Assembly: GCF_013409045.1 (NCBI RefSeq)
Contig: NZ_JACCBT010000001.1
Location: 2,046,001-2,110,000, forward strand
DNA: 64,000 bases
Source of the DNA: Actinomadura citrea
GTDB lineage: Bacteria > Actinomycetota > Actinomycetes > Streptosporangiales > Streptosporangiaceae
Direction of reading: 5' to 3'
Below are positions 8,892 through 16,551 of the stretch, piece after piece. The number at the start of each line of letters is the position of its first letter. Position 1 is the first letter of the stretch. The position numbers and the translations under genes were made by a program. The notes beneath the pieces are model-generated. The model had not been told where the DNA came from and did not search any database. It saw only the letters and a program-made list of their open reading frames with translations.

Positions 8892-9800
8892 CTACGCGGT
8901 GGCCAGGGCCGGCTGCCCGGGCCAGCGGCGCGGGTCGCGGAGGCCGTAGAGGCCCTTGCCCAGGTCGTAGCCGTCGGCCGCGAGCCGCTGCCGGGCGCGT
9001 TCCAGCATGTCGCGGGTGGGTTTGGCGAAGGCGTGGTCGTGCAGCCGCTCCGGTACCGCGTTCATCGCGAGGCGGAACGAGCGGAGCGCCGCCGTCACCG
9101 CGGGCTGCGGCACCTCGGGCAGCGCCCCGTACATCCGGCGGGCCCAGTCCGGCAGCGAGTAGTAGCAGAGCGCCCCGAACGGGAAGTAGCCCGGCTTCCC
9201 GGGCGCGAGGAACCTGAGGTTCTCCGGCATCGTCGGCCACATGAGGAACCGCACCGTGGCGGCGGCCTCCTCGGTGACGCGCAGCTGGGGCCGCATCTCG
9301 GCGAGGTAGGCCTCCATCTCGGCGACGCTGCCGGGGACGTCGTCGGCGTGCAGCCCTACGTAGGTAGCGGTGTGCCGCTGCTCGTCCAGGTACCGGTCGG
9401 CCATGGCGCCGGTCAGCGGCAGCCCGGCCCGCCGCGCGACCTCCAGGTAGGAGTACACCTCGGCGCAGTGCACCCACCGCAGCAGCTCGGGCTGGTCGAG
9501 GCGCTCCCGCCTGCCGGTGTCGTGGTTGAGGATGCGCAGGCTCCGGTGGATCTCCCGGACGCGGTACGCCAGCTCGTCGATCTCCTCGTGCGACCCGAAG
9601 GTGGCCACCCCGACGAAGTCGGCGGTGCGCTGGAGCCTCCCGAACGGGTCCTCCTGGAAGTTGGAGTTCTGCCAGACGCCCCACATCGCCATGGGGTGCA
9701 GCGCCTGGAGCATGAGGCTGCGCACCCCGCCGATCCACATGGACCGGTCGATGTGGACGCGCCACGTGACGCTCTCGGGGGGCTGGACGGTCGCCGGCAT
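8892..9800 (-). CDS. MpaB/DUF2236-family oxygenase
   Basis: A 302-residue protein of the DUF2236 family, which includes mycophenolic-acid MpaB and the rubber oxygenase Lcp. Conserved signatures are MWIGGVRSLMLQALHPMAMWGV at the start, FGRLQRTADFVGVATFGS, WVHCAEVYSYL, and the later PENLRFLAPG. Characterised members bind heme b and cleave unsaturated substrates; the substrate here is unknown. GGAGG (9805-9809 on the reverse strand) with five-base spacing fixes the start at ATG 9800 rather than ATG 9812. A 28-bp inverted repeat lies just upstream and may be its operator. Confidence 0.84.
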   Translation of the reverse strand: MPATVQPPESVTWRVHIDRSMWIGGVRSLMLQALHPMAMWGVWQNSNFQEDPFGRLQRTADFVGVATFGSHEEIDELAYRVREIHRSLRILNHDTGRRERLDQPELLRWVHCAEVYSYLEVARRAGLPLTGAMADRYLDEQRHTATYVGLHADDVPGSVAEMEAYLAEMRPQLRVTEEAAATVRFLMWPTMPENLRFLAPGKPGYFPFGALCYYSLPDWARRMYGALPEVPQPAVTAALRSFRLAMNAVPERLHDHAFAKPTRDMLERARQRLAADGYDLGKGLYGLRDPRRWPGQPALATA

Positions 9801-9819
9801 GTACACCTCCATGAGACAA

Positions 9820-9847
9820 ACTGAAGTAAGTGTGTCATTACCTCAGT
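9820..9847. promoter_or_regulatory. inverted repeat upstream of the MpaB-type gene
   Basis: Arms ACTGAAGTAA and TTACCTCAGT (9 of 10 positions complementary) are separated by eight bases and lie 20 bases before the ATG of the MpaB-type gene. Size and symmetry fit a TetR-family operator. No regulator gene is adjacent, so the binding protein is unknown. Confidence 0.5.
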
Positions 9848-9870
9848 CCGCCCGCGACACCGCCCCCTCT

Positions 9871-9900
9871 CCGGGCGGTGAGGAGTCCTCGGCCGCCCGG
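9871..9900 (-). terminator. hairpin terminator after the ABM-like gene
   Basis: CCGGGCGG pairs with CCGCCCGG, with an inner GAGG/CCTC pairing, forming a long GC hairpin 20 bases beyond the stop of the gene ending at 9920. There is no U tract, as is usual in high-GC actinomycetes. Confidence 0.55.
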
Positions 9901-9919
9901 GGCCCGGTGGACTATCGGT

Positions 9920-10216
9920 TCACAGCGACTCGTCGCGCATGACCTCCAGGTTCAGGAAGCGCGGGCCGTCGCTGCACAGCGCCTCCATCTGCCCGGCGAT
10001 GCGCCGGGTCTCGGGCAGGTCGCTGTTGCGCATCGCCTCCTCGTAGGACGGGAACTCGACGATGTCGACGTAGTGGGACGCGTCCTGGCGGTCCTTGGTG
10101 TGCAGCTCGTGGGTCGCCGTGCGCGTGCCCTCGCTGGCCTTGGCCCACTCGTCGAACAGGCCCTCCAGCTCGTCCTGGCGGTCGGTGCGGTAGTCGATGA
10201 TCTGTACGAAGCCCAT
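9920..10216 (-). CDS. small dimeric alpha/beta-barrel (antibiotic-biosynthesis-monooxygenase-like) protein
   Basis: A 98-residue protein: MGFVQIIDYRTDRQDELEGLFDEWAKAS, then HYVDIVEFPSYEEAMRNSDLPET. The order (strand, helix, EF..YE..M..S.) matches ABM/dimeric ferredoxin-like barrels, but catalytic residues are not evident, so the function is left open. ATG 10216 follows AGGGGG and lies 5 bases after the stop of the DUF1059 gene, so the two are translationally linked. Confidence 0.75.
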   Translation of the reverse strand: MGFVQIIDYRTDRQDELEGLFDEWAKASEGTRTATHELHTKDRQDASHYVDIVEFPSYEEAMRNSDLPETRRIAGQMEALCSDGPRFLNLEVMRDESL

Positions 10217-10221
10217 CCGGC

Positions 10222-10416
10222 TCAGCCCCCTACCGTCGCGCGCTCGTCCTTGAGGTGGGTGCGGATCTCCTGCCGCATCTCCGGGGTGTCGTCGTGCCCG
10301 TGCACCGAGGCGGCGTGCTCGGCGGCGGCGCGGACGACCTCGTCCTCCTCGCCGCTGATGGTGAGCGTGCAGCCCGACTCGCTCGGCATGTCCCTGCAGT
10401 CGGCCGTCTTGCGCAT
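10222..10416 (-). CDS. DUF1059 family protein
   Basis: A 64-residue protein with the DUF1059 pattern: MRKTADCRDMPSESGCTLTISGEEDEVVRAAAEHAASVHG, two cysteines near the start and a late helix (EIRTHLKDE). The family is widespread in actinobacteria and of unknown function. It is the first gene of a two-gene unit with the ABM-like gene. Confidence 0.82.
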   Translation of the reverse strand: MRKTADCRDMPSESGCTLTISGEEDEVVRAAAEHAASVHGHDDTPEMRQEIRTHLKDERATVGG

Positions 10417-10507
10417 GTCTCCCCCTCGCCGGGCCGGCGCCCGCGTGCGAGGTGAGATCCGTCGGCGGCGCCCCGTCCGGCCGTTCTTCCCGCCACACCG
10501 TCACAAT

Positions 10508-10537
10508 CCATAACAATCGTCGCATATCCCCATGTCA
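10508..10537 (-). promoter_or_regulatory. candidate promoter of the DUF1059 operon
   Basis: Read on the minus strand, TGACAT (10537-10532) is followed after 18 bases by TTATGG (10513-10508). These are plausible -35/-10 elements about 95 bases before the DUF1059 start. Visual assignment only. Confidence 0.35.
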
Positions 10538-10597
10538 GGGGGAAGGTGTCCGACGCACGTTGTACGGTGACGCCTCCACAGACGAGAGGGTGTGCCG

Positions 10598-11101
10598 ATG
10601 GACTGGGTCGAGTCCGCTGGGGGCCCGCTGCTGGCCGCGCCCGCGACGCAGCTGGCCCGCTGGGAGGGCGCCACCGACGACGAGGACGACGACGCCCCCG
10701 TGGAGACCTGGGGCGACTACGGGCGCGCCTGCGCGGTCGACGGCTACATCGGGCTGGTCGGCATCGGGGGCGCGCAGGGCCTCGTCCTCGGAGACGAACC
10801 CGCCACGACGACCTACCTGCCGGAGGAGCGCCTCTTCCTGCGCTGGGCGGCGGCCGAGTCGGAGACCGAGCTCGTCCACGCGGCCAGAGAGGCCGTCCGC
10901 GGCGTCGAGTGGGAGGAGGAGCTCGACTGGGACGTGGACGGGGCCGTCGTCCTCTTCGACTCCGCCTGGCCCGGCGCGACCCCCGAACCCGGCAACCACC
11001 TGAAGATCGACCTGGCCCCGGGCCGCTACCGCGTGCGCGCCGCCCACACGCGGGACGACCGCAACTGGATGATCCTCGTGCAACTCCAGCCGGTGCCCTA
11101 G
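10598..11101 (+). CDS. Imm21-like immunity protein homologue
   Basis: A 167-residue acidic protein beginning MDWVESAGGPLLAAPATQLARWEGA, which matches the W(V/I)ES-GGPL opening of the Imm21 family (immunity proteins of polymorphic toxin systems) as I recall it. DYGRACAVDGYIGLV and the late WPGATPEPGN are also consistent with it. No toxin gene is beside it, so it may be an orphan. GAGAGGG (10584-10590) seven bases before ATG 10598 decides against GTG 10592. It ends convergently with the WYL regulator, overlapping by 4 bases. Confidence 0.6.
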   Translation: MDWVESAGGPLLAAPATQLARWEGATDDEDDDAPVETWGDYGRACAVDGYIGLVGIGGAQGLVLGDEPATTTYLPEERLFLRWAAAESETELVHAAREAVRGVEWEEELDWDVDGAVVLFDSAWPGATPEPGNHLKIDLAPGRYRVRAAHTRDDRNWMILVQLQPVP

Positions 11102-12051
11102 CCGGCCAGCGCCGCCAGGCGGCGGGCGAGCCGGGCGGCGGCCTCCCGCAGCGCGGCGGGCTCCAGCACCTCCATCTCGAAGCCCAGCCGGGCCACGTGC
11201 ACGGCGAGCGCGTCCAGGTCCGCGCCGCCGACGACGAGCACGCACCAGCCGTCGTGATCGTCCTCGACCCGTCCCACCTGGGGCGGGACCAGTGCGCGCA
11301 CCTCGTCGGGCCCGGCGCGGACGCGTATCCGCGCGAGATGCCGGTACGGCGCCTCGGTCACGGCCCGCTGCACGTAGGCGACCGGGTCCGGATGCTCCCT
11401 CGGCCGGAACCGCCAGGTCGTCGCCACCGCCTCGCGCATCCGGTCCAGGCGGAAGGTGCGCCAGCCGTCGCGGTCGGCGTCCCACGCCATCAGGTACCAG
11501 CGGCGTCCCGTGGCGACCATCCGCACCGGCTCGACCGTGCGCTCGCGGTTCCCGCCGTCCCGCCCCGGGTAGCGGAACCGCACCCGCACCGCGTCGCGGC
11601 AGGCCCGCGCGAGCGTCACCAGCAGCTCCGCGTCGATCTGGACCCCCGGGCCGACGAGGGTGTCGGTGGCGCCGTGCACCGCCCGCACCTCGGCGCGCAG
11701 CCGGGGCGGCATCACCTGGTCGAGCTTCGCCAGCGCCCGCAGGGCCGCATCGCCCGCCCCGGCGACCGTCCCGCCGGAGGCCATCCGCAGGGACACCGCC
11801 GTCGCGATCGCCTCCTCGTCGTCCAGGAGCAGCGGCGGGAGCCGGGTCCCCGCGCCCAGCCGGTAGCCGCCGCCCACGCCCGCCGTCGCGTGCACCGGGT
11901 ACCCGAGCGCGCGCAGCCGCTCCACGTCGCGCCGCACCGAGCGGTCGGTGACGCCCAGCTCGGCGGCGAGGTCGGCGGCGGTCCAGGACGGCCGCCGCTG
12001 CAGCAGTCCCAGCAACCGCAGCACCCGCTCGGTCGTCGCCTCGACGCTCAC
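11098..12051 (-). CDS. WYL-domain (YafY-type) transcriptional regulator
   Basis: A 317-residue protein with an N-terminal DeoR-like HTH (LLGLLQRRPSWTAADLAAELGVTDRSVRRDVERL), a linker GGGYRLGAG, and a WYL domain (VEPVRMVATGRRWYLMAWDADRDGWRTFRLDRM) that senses a small ligand or nucleic acid. GTG 12051 gives VSVEATTERVLR and is the only start in the frame before the HTH. It is divergent from DinB with 61 bases between and probably controls it, a common actinobacterial pairing. Confidence 0.88.
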   Translation of the reverse strand: MSVEATTERVLRLLGLLQRRPSWTAADLAAELGVTDRSVRRDVERLRALGYPVHATAGVGGGYRLGAGTRLPPLLLDDEEAIATAVSLRMASGGTVAGAGDAALRALAKLDQVMPPRLRAEVRAVHGATDTLVGPGVQIDAELLVTLARACRDAVRVRFRYPGRDGGNRERTVEPVRMVATGRRWYLMAWDADRDGWRTFRLDRMREAVATTWRFRPREHPDPVAYVQRAVTEAPYRHLARIRVRAGPDEVRALVPPQVGRVEDDHDGWCVLVVGGADLDALAVHVARLGFEMEVLEPAALREAAARLARRLAALAG

Positions 12052-12112
12052 GCGCCCATCGTCCCACGAAACGCGGAACGTACCTGTCCGGTATTCCGGT
12101 GACACTGGGCCC

Positions 12113-12688
12113 ATGACCCAGACGTGGAACCCACTGCTCCGGGACCAGATCGCCTGGCACTGGGACAACCAGCTTCGGCCCCGCATCAGCGGGCTCGCCG
12201 ACGACGAGTACTTCTGGGAGCCGGTGCCCGGCTGCTGGAGCGTTCGCCCGCGAGGCCCCGGCGCCGGCCCAGCGCCCGTGCGCGTCGGCTCCGGCGCGAT
12301 GACCATCGACTTCGCGATGCCGCAGCCCGACCCGGCCCCGTTCACCACGATCGCCTGGCGGCTCGCGCACGTGATCGTCGGCGTGCTCGCGGTGCGCAGC
12401 GCCGCGCACTTCGGGCGCCCGCCCACCGACTACCGGGCGTTCGAGTACGCCGGGACCGCGGACGAGGCGCTGGCGCAGCTCGACGCCGAGTACGCGACCT
12501 GGCTGGCCGGGGTCGATTCCCTCGGCGAGTCCGGCCTCGCCCGCCCCTGCGGGGAGGCCGAGGGACCGTACGGCGAGCGGCCTCTGGCAGCGTTGGTCCT
12601 GCACATCAACCGGGAGCTGATCCACCACCTGTCCGAGGTGTGCCTGCTCCGCGACCTCTACCTGCACACTCATCGGGAGGCGAGCTGA
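12113..12688 (+). CDS. DinB/YfiT-like four-helix protein
   Basis: A 191-residue DinB-superfamily protein. WNPLLRDQIAWHWDNQLRPRI starts helix 1, WRLAHVIVGVLAVRSAAHFG contains the first metal-type histidines, and LHINRELIHHLSEVCLLRDLY the C-terminal histidines. Members are metal-binding and include mycothiol- or bacillithiol-dependent enzymes; the reaction is unknown here. One base separates its stop from the VOC gene start, so they form an operon divergent from the WYL regulator. Confidence 0.85.
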   Translation: MTQTWNPLLRDQIAWHWDNQLRPRISGLADDEYFWEPVPGCWSVRPRGPGAGPAPVRVGSGAMTIDFAMPQPDPAPFTTIAWRLAHVIVGVLAVRSAAHFGRPPTDYRAFEYAGTADEALAQLDAEYATWLAGVDSLGESGLARPCGEAEGPYGERPLAALVLHINRELIHHLSEVCLLRDLYLHTHREAS

Positions 12689-12689
12689 A

Positions 12690-13127
12690 GTGGCCCGCGA
12701 CGTTCAGATCACCTTCGACTGCGCCGACCCGGCCGCGCTCGCGGCCTTCTGGGGTGAGGCCCTCGGCTACCGGCTGCAGGACCCGCCCGGCGGCTTCGCG
12801 TCGTGGGACGAGGCCCTGGAGGCGATGGGCATCCCGCCGGAGAACCGGAACGACGCCTCGGCGGTGGTCGACCCCGGCGGATCAGGCCCCCGGCTGTTCT
12901 TCCAGCGCGTCCCGGAGGGCAAGCAGGCCAAGAACCGCGTCCACCTCGACGTGCGGGCCGCCCCCGGCCTCGACGGCGACGAGCGGATGGCGGCCCTGGA
13001 GGCCGAGGCCGAGCGCCTCGTCTCCCGCGGCGCCACCCGTCTCCAGCGCCACGACCCGGAGCCCCCGCTCGGCGCCGGCCACATCGTGATGGCCGACCCC
13101 GAAGGCAACGAGTTCTGCCTCGACTGA
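12690..13127 (+). CDS. VOC-family (glyoxalase/bleomycin-resistance-like) protein
   Basis: A 145-residue protein with two beta-alpha-beta-beta-beta modules: ITFDCADPAALAAFWGEALGYRLQDPP, PRLFFQRVPEGKQAKNRVHLDVRA, and the C-terminal HIVMADPEGNEFCLD. This is the actinobacterial Glyoxalase_6 type. GTG 12690 follows GGGAGG at nine bases. Substrate unknown; its pairing with DinB suggests a detoxification role. Confidence 0.87.
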   Translation: MARDVQITFDCADPAALAAFWGEALGYRLQDPPGGFASWDEALEAMGIPPENRNDASAVVDPGGSGPRLFFQRVPEGKQAKNRVHLDVRAAPGLDGDERMAALEAEAERLVSRGATRLQRHDPEPPLGAGHIVMADPEGNEFCLD

Positions 13128-13246
13128 CCTCGGACGACGTGCTGCCGCCCGCGAACGAGCGTCGCCCAGCGGGGTCGCCGCCTGGCTCACCGGCTTCTCG
13201 CCGTCGACGGCGACCCGGACCTCATCTGACGGCCGGGGAGCGCCGG

Positions 13247-13810
13247 TCACCTGCCGGCGGTGACGGCCTTGAGTTCGTCCAGGGATTCGCGGATGTGGTG
13301 GGAGAGGCCCTGGAGGCCGTCGCGGAGCCAGCGTTCGAAGGCGACCTTGAAGACGGCGATCCCCGCCTCGGCGCTGAGGGCGGCGGCCGGGTCGGGGACG
13401 CCGCGGCGGCGCAGGGCCTCGGCGAGCGTCGTGGCCAGGGTGGCGAGTTTGATCAGCTCGCGTTCGCGCAGTTCCGCGTTCGCGTCGATGACGGCCTGGC
13501 GGCGGCGGGCGTGGGCGTGGCGTCCCTCGAAGACGGCGCCGACGGCCTCCAGGGCCCTGGCCGTCGCGTCGAGCGGCACCGCGGTCGCCGGGGCGTCGGC
13601 GACGGCGCTCGTGAGCAGGTCCTGGAGCAGCGCGGAGCCTCCGAACAGGACCTCGCGCTTGTCGGCGAAGTGGCGGAAGAACGTGCGCTCGGTGAGGCCC
13701 GCCCGGCGGGCGATCTCCGCGACCGTGGTCCTGTCGTAACCGTGCTCGCCGTAGAGGGCGAGTGCCGCCTCTTCGAGTCGGCCGCGTGCGTTCGGCTCCC
13801 ATCGCCCCAT
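13247..13810 (-). CDS. TetR-family regulator of the divergent SDR gene
   Basis: A 187-residue repressor with HTH residues about 10-56 (GRLEEAALALYGEHGYDRTTVAEIARRAGLTERTFFRHFADKREVLF) and a helical ligand domain. It is divergent from the NAD-dependent epimerase gene, and two near-identical 17-bp palindromes lie between, which supports autoregulation and control of the epimerase gene. Confidence 0.92.
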   Translation of the reverse strand: MGRWEPNARGRLEEAALALYGEHGYDRTTVAEIARRAGLTERTFFRHFADKREVLFGGSALLQDLLTSAVADAPATAVPLDATARALEAVGAVFEGRHAHARRRQAVIDANAELRERELIKLATLATTLAEALRRRGVPDPAAALSAEAGIAVFKVAFERWLRDGLQGLSHHIRESLDELKAVTAGR

Positions 13811-13827
13811 GCCCGGAATCCTAGCCG

Positions 13828-13876
13828 ATGACAGTCACTGACATGGTGTGTGTATGCTGACGACAGTGACTGACAT
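13828..13876. promoter_or_regulatory. double TetR operator and SDR promoter
   Basis: Two 17-bp near-palindromes sharing the core CAGT(C/G)ACTGACAT occupy 13828-13844 and 13860-13876, with centres 32 bp apart (about three helix turns). A candidate forward promoter, TGACAG (13829-13834), 18-base spacer, TATGCT (13853-13858), would have its -35 inside the first site and its start in the second. Binding would block transcription. Confidence 0.7.
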
Positions 13877-13927
13877 CGCTCGCGCCCGCCCGGCATGACC
13901 GTGCCCGGCGGATCATCGGAGGTTTCC

Positions 13928-14842
13928 ATGCACGTCTTCGTCACCGGGGCGTCCGGCTGGATCGGCTCGGCGCTCGTTCCCGAACTCGTCGCGGCGGGGC
14001 ACCGCGTCACCGGGCTCGCCCGCTCGGACGCCTCGGCCGCCGCCCTCACCGCGGCCGGCGCCGGGGTGCGCCGCGGCACCCTGGACGACCTCGGCGTCCT
14101 CGGCGACGCCGCCGCGGCCTCGGACGGCGTCGTCCACCTGGCGTTCAAGCACGACATCGCGTTCTCGGGCGGATTCCAGGACGCCGCCGACGCGGACCGG
14201 CGCGCCGTCGAGGCGTTCGGCGACGCGCTCGCGGGCTCCGACCGGCCGTTCGTCCTCGCCTCCGGCCTGCTCGGCCTCGCGCCGGGACGGGTGGCGACCG
14301 AACGGGACGGGACGGACCCGTCCCTGGAGGCCGGGTTCGGGACGCGGCACGGCACCGCCCGGCTGGCGCTCTCGCTCGCCTCGCGCGGGGTGCGGTCGTC
14401 CGTCGTCCGGCTGCCCCCGACCGTGCACGGAGAAGGGGACAAGGGCTTCATCGCGACCCTGGTCGGCGTCGCCCGTGACCAGGGCGTCTCCGGCTACGTC
14501 GGGGACGGGTCCCAGCGCTGGCCCGCCGGGCACGTGCTCGACGCCGCGCGCCTGTTCCGGCTCGCGCTGGAGCAGGCGCCGGCGGGCTCGGTGCTGCACG
14601 CGAACGCCGAGGAAGGGGTACCGCTCCGCGCCGTGGCCGAGGTGATCGGCCGCCGTCTCGGCGTGGCGACGGCCTCGGTCGACCCGGGGGACGCCGCCGG
14701 GCACTTCGGCTGGCTGGCCGGGCCCGCCGGCACCGACGCCCCGGCGTCGAGCGCGCTGACCAGGGAGCTGCTGGGCTGGCGGCCGACCCGCCCCGGGCTC
14801 ATCGACGACCTGGAGGAGGGCCACTACTTCAAGGCCGCCTGA
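13928..14842 (+). CDS. NAD(P)-dependent epimerase/dehydratase (extended SDR)
   Basis: A 304-residue Rossmann protein with TGASGWIGSALVPEL (GxxGxxG), then RRGTLDD, VVHLAFKHD and a late GYVGDGSQRWPAGHVLDAARLF substrate region. The catalytic YxxxK is not in standard form (the region reads GTRHGTARLALSLASRG), as in several atypical SDRs of this type. GGAGG (13918-13922) decides the ATG at 13928. Its expression is probably held by the divergent TetR. Confidence 0.85.
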   Translation: MHVFVTGASGWIGSALVPELVAAGHRVTGLARSDASAAALTAAGAGVRRGTLDDLGVLGDAAAASDGVVHLAFKHDIAFSGGFQDAADADRRAVEAFGDALAGSDRPFVLASGLLGLAPGRVATERDGTDPSLEAGFGTRHGTARLALSLASRGVRSSVVRLPPTVHGEGDKGFIATLVGVARDQGVSGYVGDGSQRWPAGHVLDAARLFRLALEQAPAGSVLHANAEEGVPLRAVAEVIGRRLGVATASVDPGDAAGHFGWLAGPAGTDAPASSALTRELLGWRPTRPGLIDDLEEGHYFKAA

Positions 14843-14863
14843 CCGGGCGCCGACCGCCCGTCG

Positions 14864-15739
14864 CTATTTCAGGGTGCGCTCGGTGTCGGCCCAGAGGGCG
14901 AGGAGGGCGGCGGCGGTGGTCTCGGGGGCGTCCCAGGCGGGGGAGTGGGCGGCGCCGGGGATGACGACCTTGGGCGCGTTGAGGCGTTCGGCCATGGCGG
15001 CCTGGGCGCGGGGGTCCCAGGCGTCGTCGTCCTCGCCGTAGAGGACCAGGACGCGCAGGGCGGTGTCGGCGCAGTGCTTGGCCAGCTCGTCGACGCGGTC
15101 GGGGGCGGTGAGGATCTCGTTGGCCATGAAGGCCAGCCCCTTCTCGGAGTTGCCGAGCGTGCGGGCCTTGAGGAAGGCGACGACCTCGCGCTGGACGCCC
15201 CGTCCCAGGTAGTCGGGTTCGAGGCTGAGCTCCCAGATCTGCGCCATGCCGAGTTCGGGGATGGCGTCGCGCAGGGCGCGGGCCTTGGCGGCTGCCGGAC
15301 CGGAGACGGCGGCCGGGCCCGAGCTCATCAACGTGAAGGACGCGGGACGGGCCCCGGCGAGGACGGCCTCGCGGCACACCAGGCCGCCGAACGAGTGGCC
15401 GACCAGGTGGACGGGGCCGGGGCCCAGCGCCGACAGGAGGGCGGCGATGTCGGCGCCGAGGGCCGCGCGGGTGTAGGCGCTCTCGTCGTCCGGGCCGATG
15501 GACTCGTACTGGCCCCGCATGTCGATCGCGACGACGCGGCGCCCGGACGCGGCCAGGGTCTCCAGGACGGCGAGGAAGTCCTCCTTGCTGCCGGTGAGAC
15601 CGGGGACGAGGAGGGCGGGACAGCGGTCGGGCACGCCCGATCCCGGAAGGGCCTCCAGCGCGGCGAACGGGCCGCGGGAGGTCTCGACGGTCGTCCGGCG
15701 AACACCGGGGGGCAGACTCACGAACCGGGGCGTACTCAC
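14864..15739 (-). CDS. alpha/beta-hydrolase
   Basis: A 291-residue hydrolase. ALLVPGLTGSKEDFLAVLE gives the oxyanion region, VHLVGHSFGGLVCRE the nucleophile elbow (GHSFGG), VLVLYGEDDDAWDP the acid, and VVIPGAAHSPAWD the histidine. The substrate is unknown. The reverse-strand AAGG eight bases before GTG 15739 supports that start; TTG 15757 would add six residues. It is convergent with the SDR gene and divergent from the phosphodiesterase. Confidence 0.88.
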   Translation of the reverse strand: MSTPRFVSLPPGVRRTTVETSRGPFAALEALPGSGVPDRCPALLVPGLTGSKEDFLAVLETLAASGRRVVAIDMRGQYESIGPDDESAYTRAALGADIAALLSALGPGPVHLVGHSFGGLVCREAVLAGARPASFTLMSSGPAAVSGPAAAKARALRDAIPELGMAQIWELSLEPDYLGRGVQREVVAFLKARTLGNSEKGLAFMANEILTAPDRVDELAKHCADTALRVLVLYGEDDDAWDPRAQAAMAERLNAPKVVIPGAAHSPAWDAPETTAAALLALWADTERTLK

Positions 15740-15807
15740 GGTGGAAACCTTAGTCAATGGGAGCCTGCGGGCTTCGGTAAGAAATCTTCGGTGGTAGCGT
15801 CGCCAGC

Positions 15808-16518
15808 GTGGTCGCCATGCCTGCCATCTCCGCCCACCGTCGCGACGAAGCGGGCCTCACGGGCCTCGGCGACGCCGTCGCGTCCGGCGCCGAGTACGTG
15901 GAGATCGACATCCGGCGGACCGGGGACGGCCGGCTCGTCGTCCACCACGATCCCGAGATCGCCGGGCTCCGGCTGAACCGGCTCCCCTACGAGCGGATCC
16001 AGGAGCTCGCGGTACGGCCCGTCCCGCTGGCCGGCGACGCCATGAAGGTGATCGCGGGCCGGGCGCAGGGGCATCTGGACCTCAAGGAGCGCGGCTGCGA
16101 GCACGAGACCGTGGCGCTGGCGGTCGAGGCGTTCGGCACCGGGAACTTCGTGGTGACGACCAGCGAGATCACGTCTCTCGTGGAGATCAAGAAGAGCTTC
16201 CCGGGGGTGCGGACGGCCCTTTCGGTCGGCCGCAACCTGTGGGAGCGCGGCGCCGCGCACGACTTCGCGCCGCTGCGGCTGATCCGGCGGGCGGGCGCCG
16301 ACATGGTCGCCCTCAACCACCGGCTCGCCCGCGTCGGCGTGCTGCGCCAGTGCGGGCGCGCCGGGATCCCCGCCATGATCTGGACGGTCAACGCCGAGCC
16401 CGTCATGCACCGCTTCCTGCGCGACCCGCGCGTCGCCGTCCTCGTGACCGACCATCCGGGCCTCGCCCTCAGGTTGCGCGAGGGTGGAGGCCCGGACGGA
16501 ACGCGACCGCGGGACTGA
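15808..16518 (+). CDS. glycerophosphodiester phosphodiesterase
   Basis: A 236-residue GDPD TIM barrel. Active-site residues are visible: H10-R11 (SAHRRDE), E32 and D34 (YVEIDIRR), H47 (VVHHD), the K of LDLKERG, and the closing MIWTVNAEPVMHRFL and VLVTDHP. It lacks a signal peptide, so it probably acts on cytoplasmic glycerophosphodiesters. The usual AHRG is AHRR, a small departure. GTG 15808 and ATG 15817 are both possible starts. Confidence 0.86.
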   Translation: MVAMPAISAHRRDEAGLTGLGDAVASGAEYVEIDIRRTGDGRLVVHHDPEIAGLRLNRLPYERIQELAVRPVPLAGDAMKVIAGRAQGHLDLKERGCEHETVALAVEAFGTGNFVVTTSEITSLVEIKKSFPGVRTALSVGRNLWERGAAHDFAPLRLIRRAGADMVALNHRLARVGVLRQCGRAGIPAMIWTVNAEPVMHRFLRDPRVAVLVTDHPGLALRLREGGGPDGTRPRD

Positions 16519-16551
16519 CACGAGTCTCGCGGTCGGGTGTTCCGCCGCCGA

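Noticed and set aside
7159..9819. Open minus-strand frame of 886 codons
   Set aside because: It runs antisense to the MBL-fold and RecB-type genes and out of frame with the MpaB-type gene, with Arg/Pro/Ala-rich composition and no domain. It is a by-product of high GC content.
13128..13246. Possible gene remnant between the VOC and TetR genes
   Set aside because: Short frames on both strands showed no recognisable protein piece, so it is left as plain intergenic DNA.
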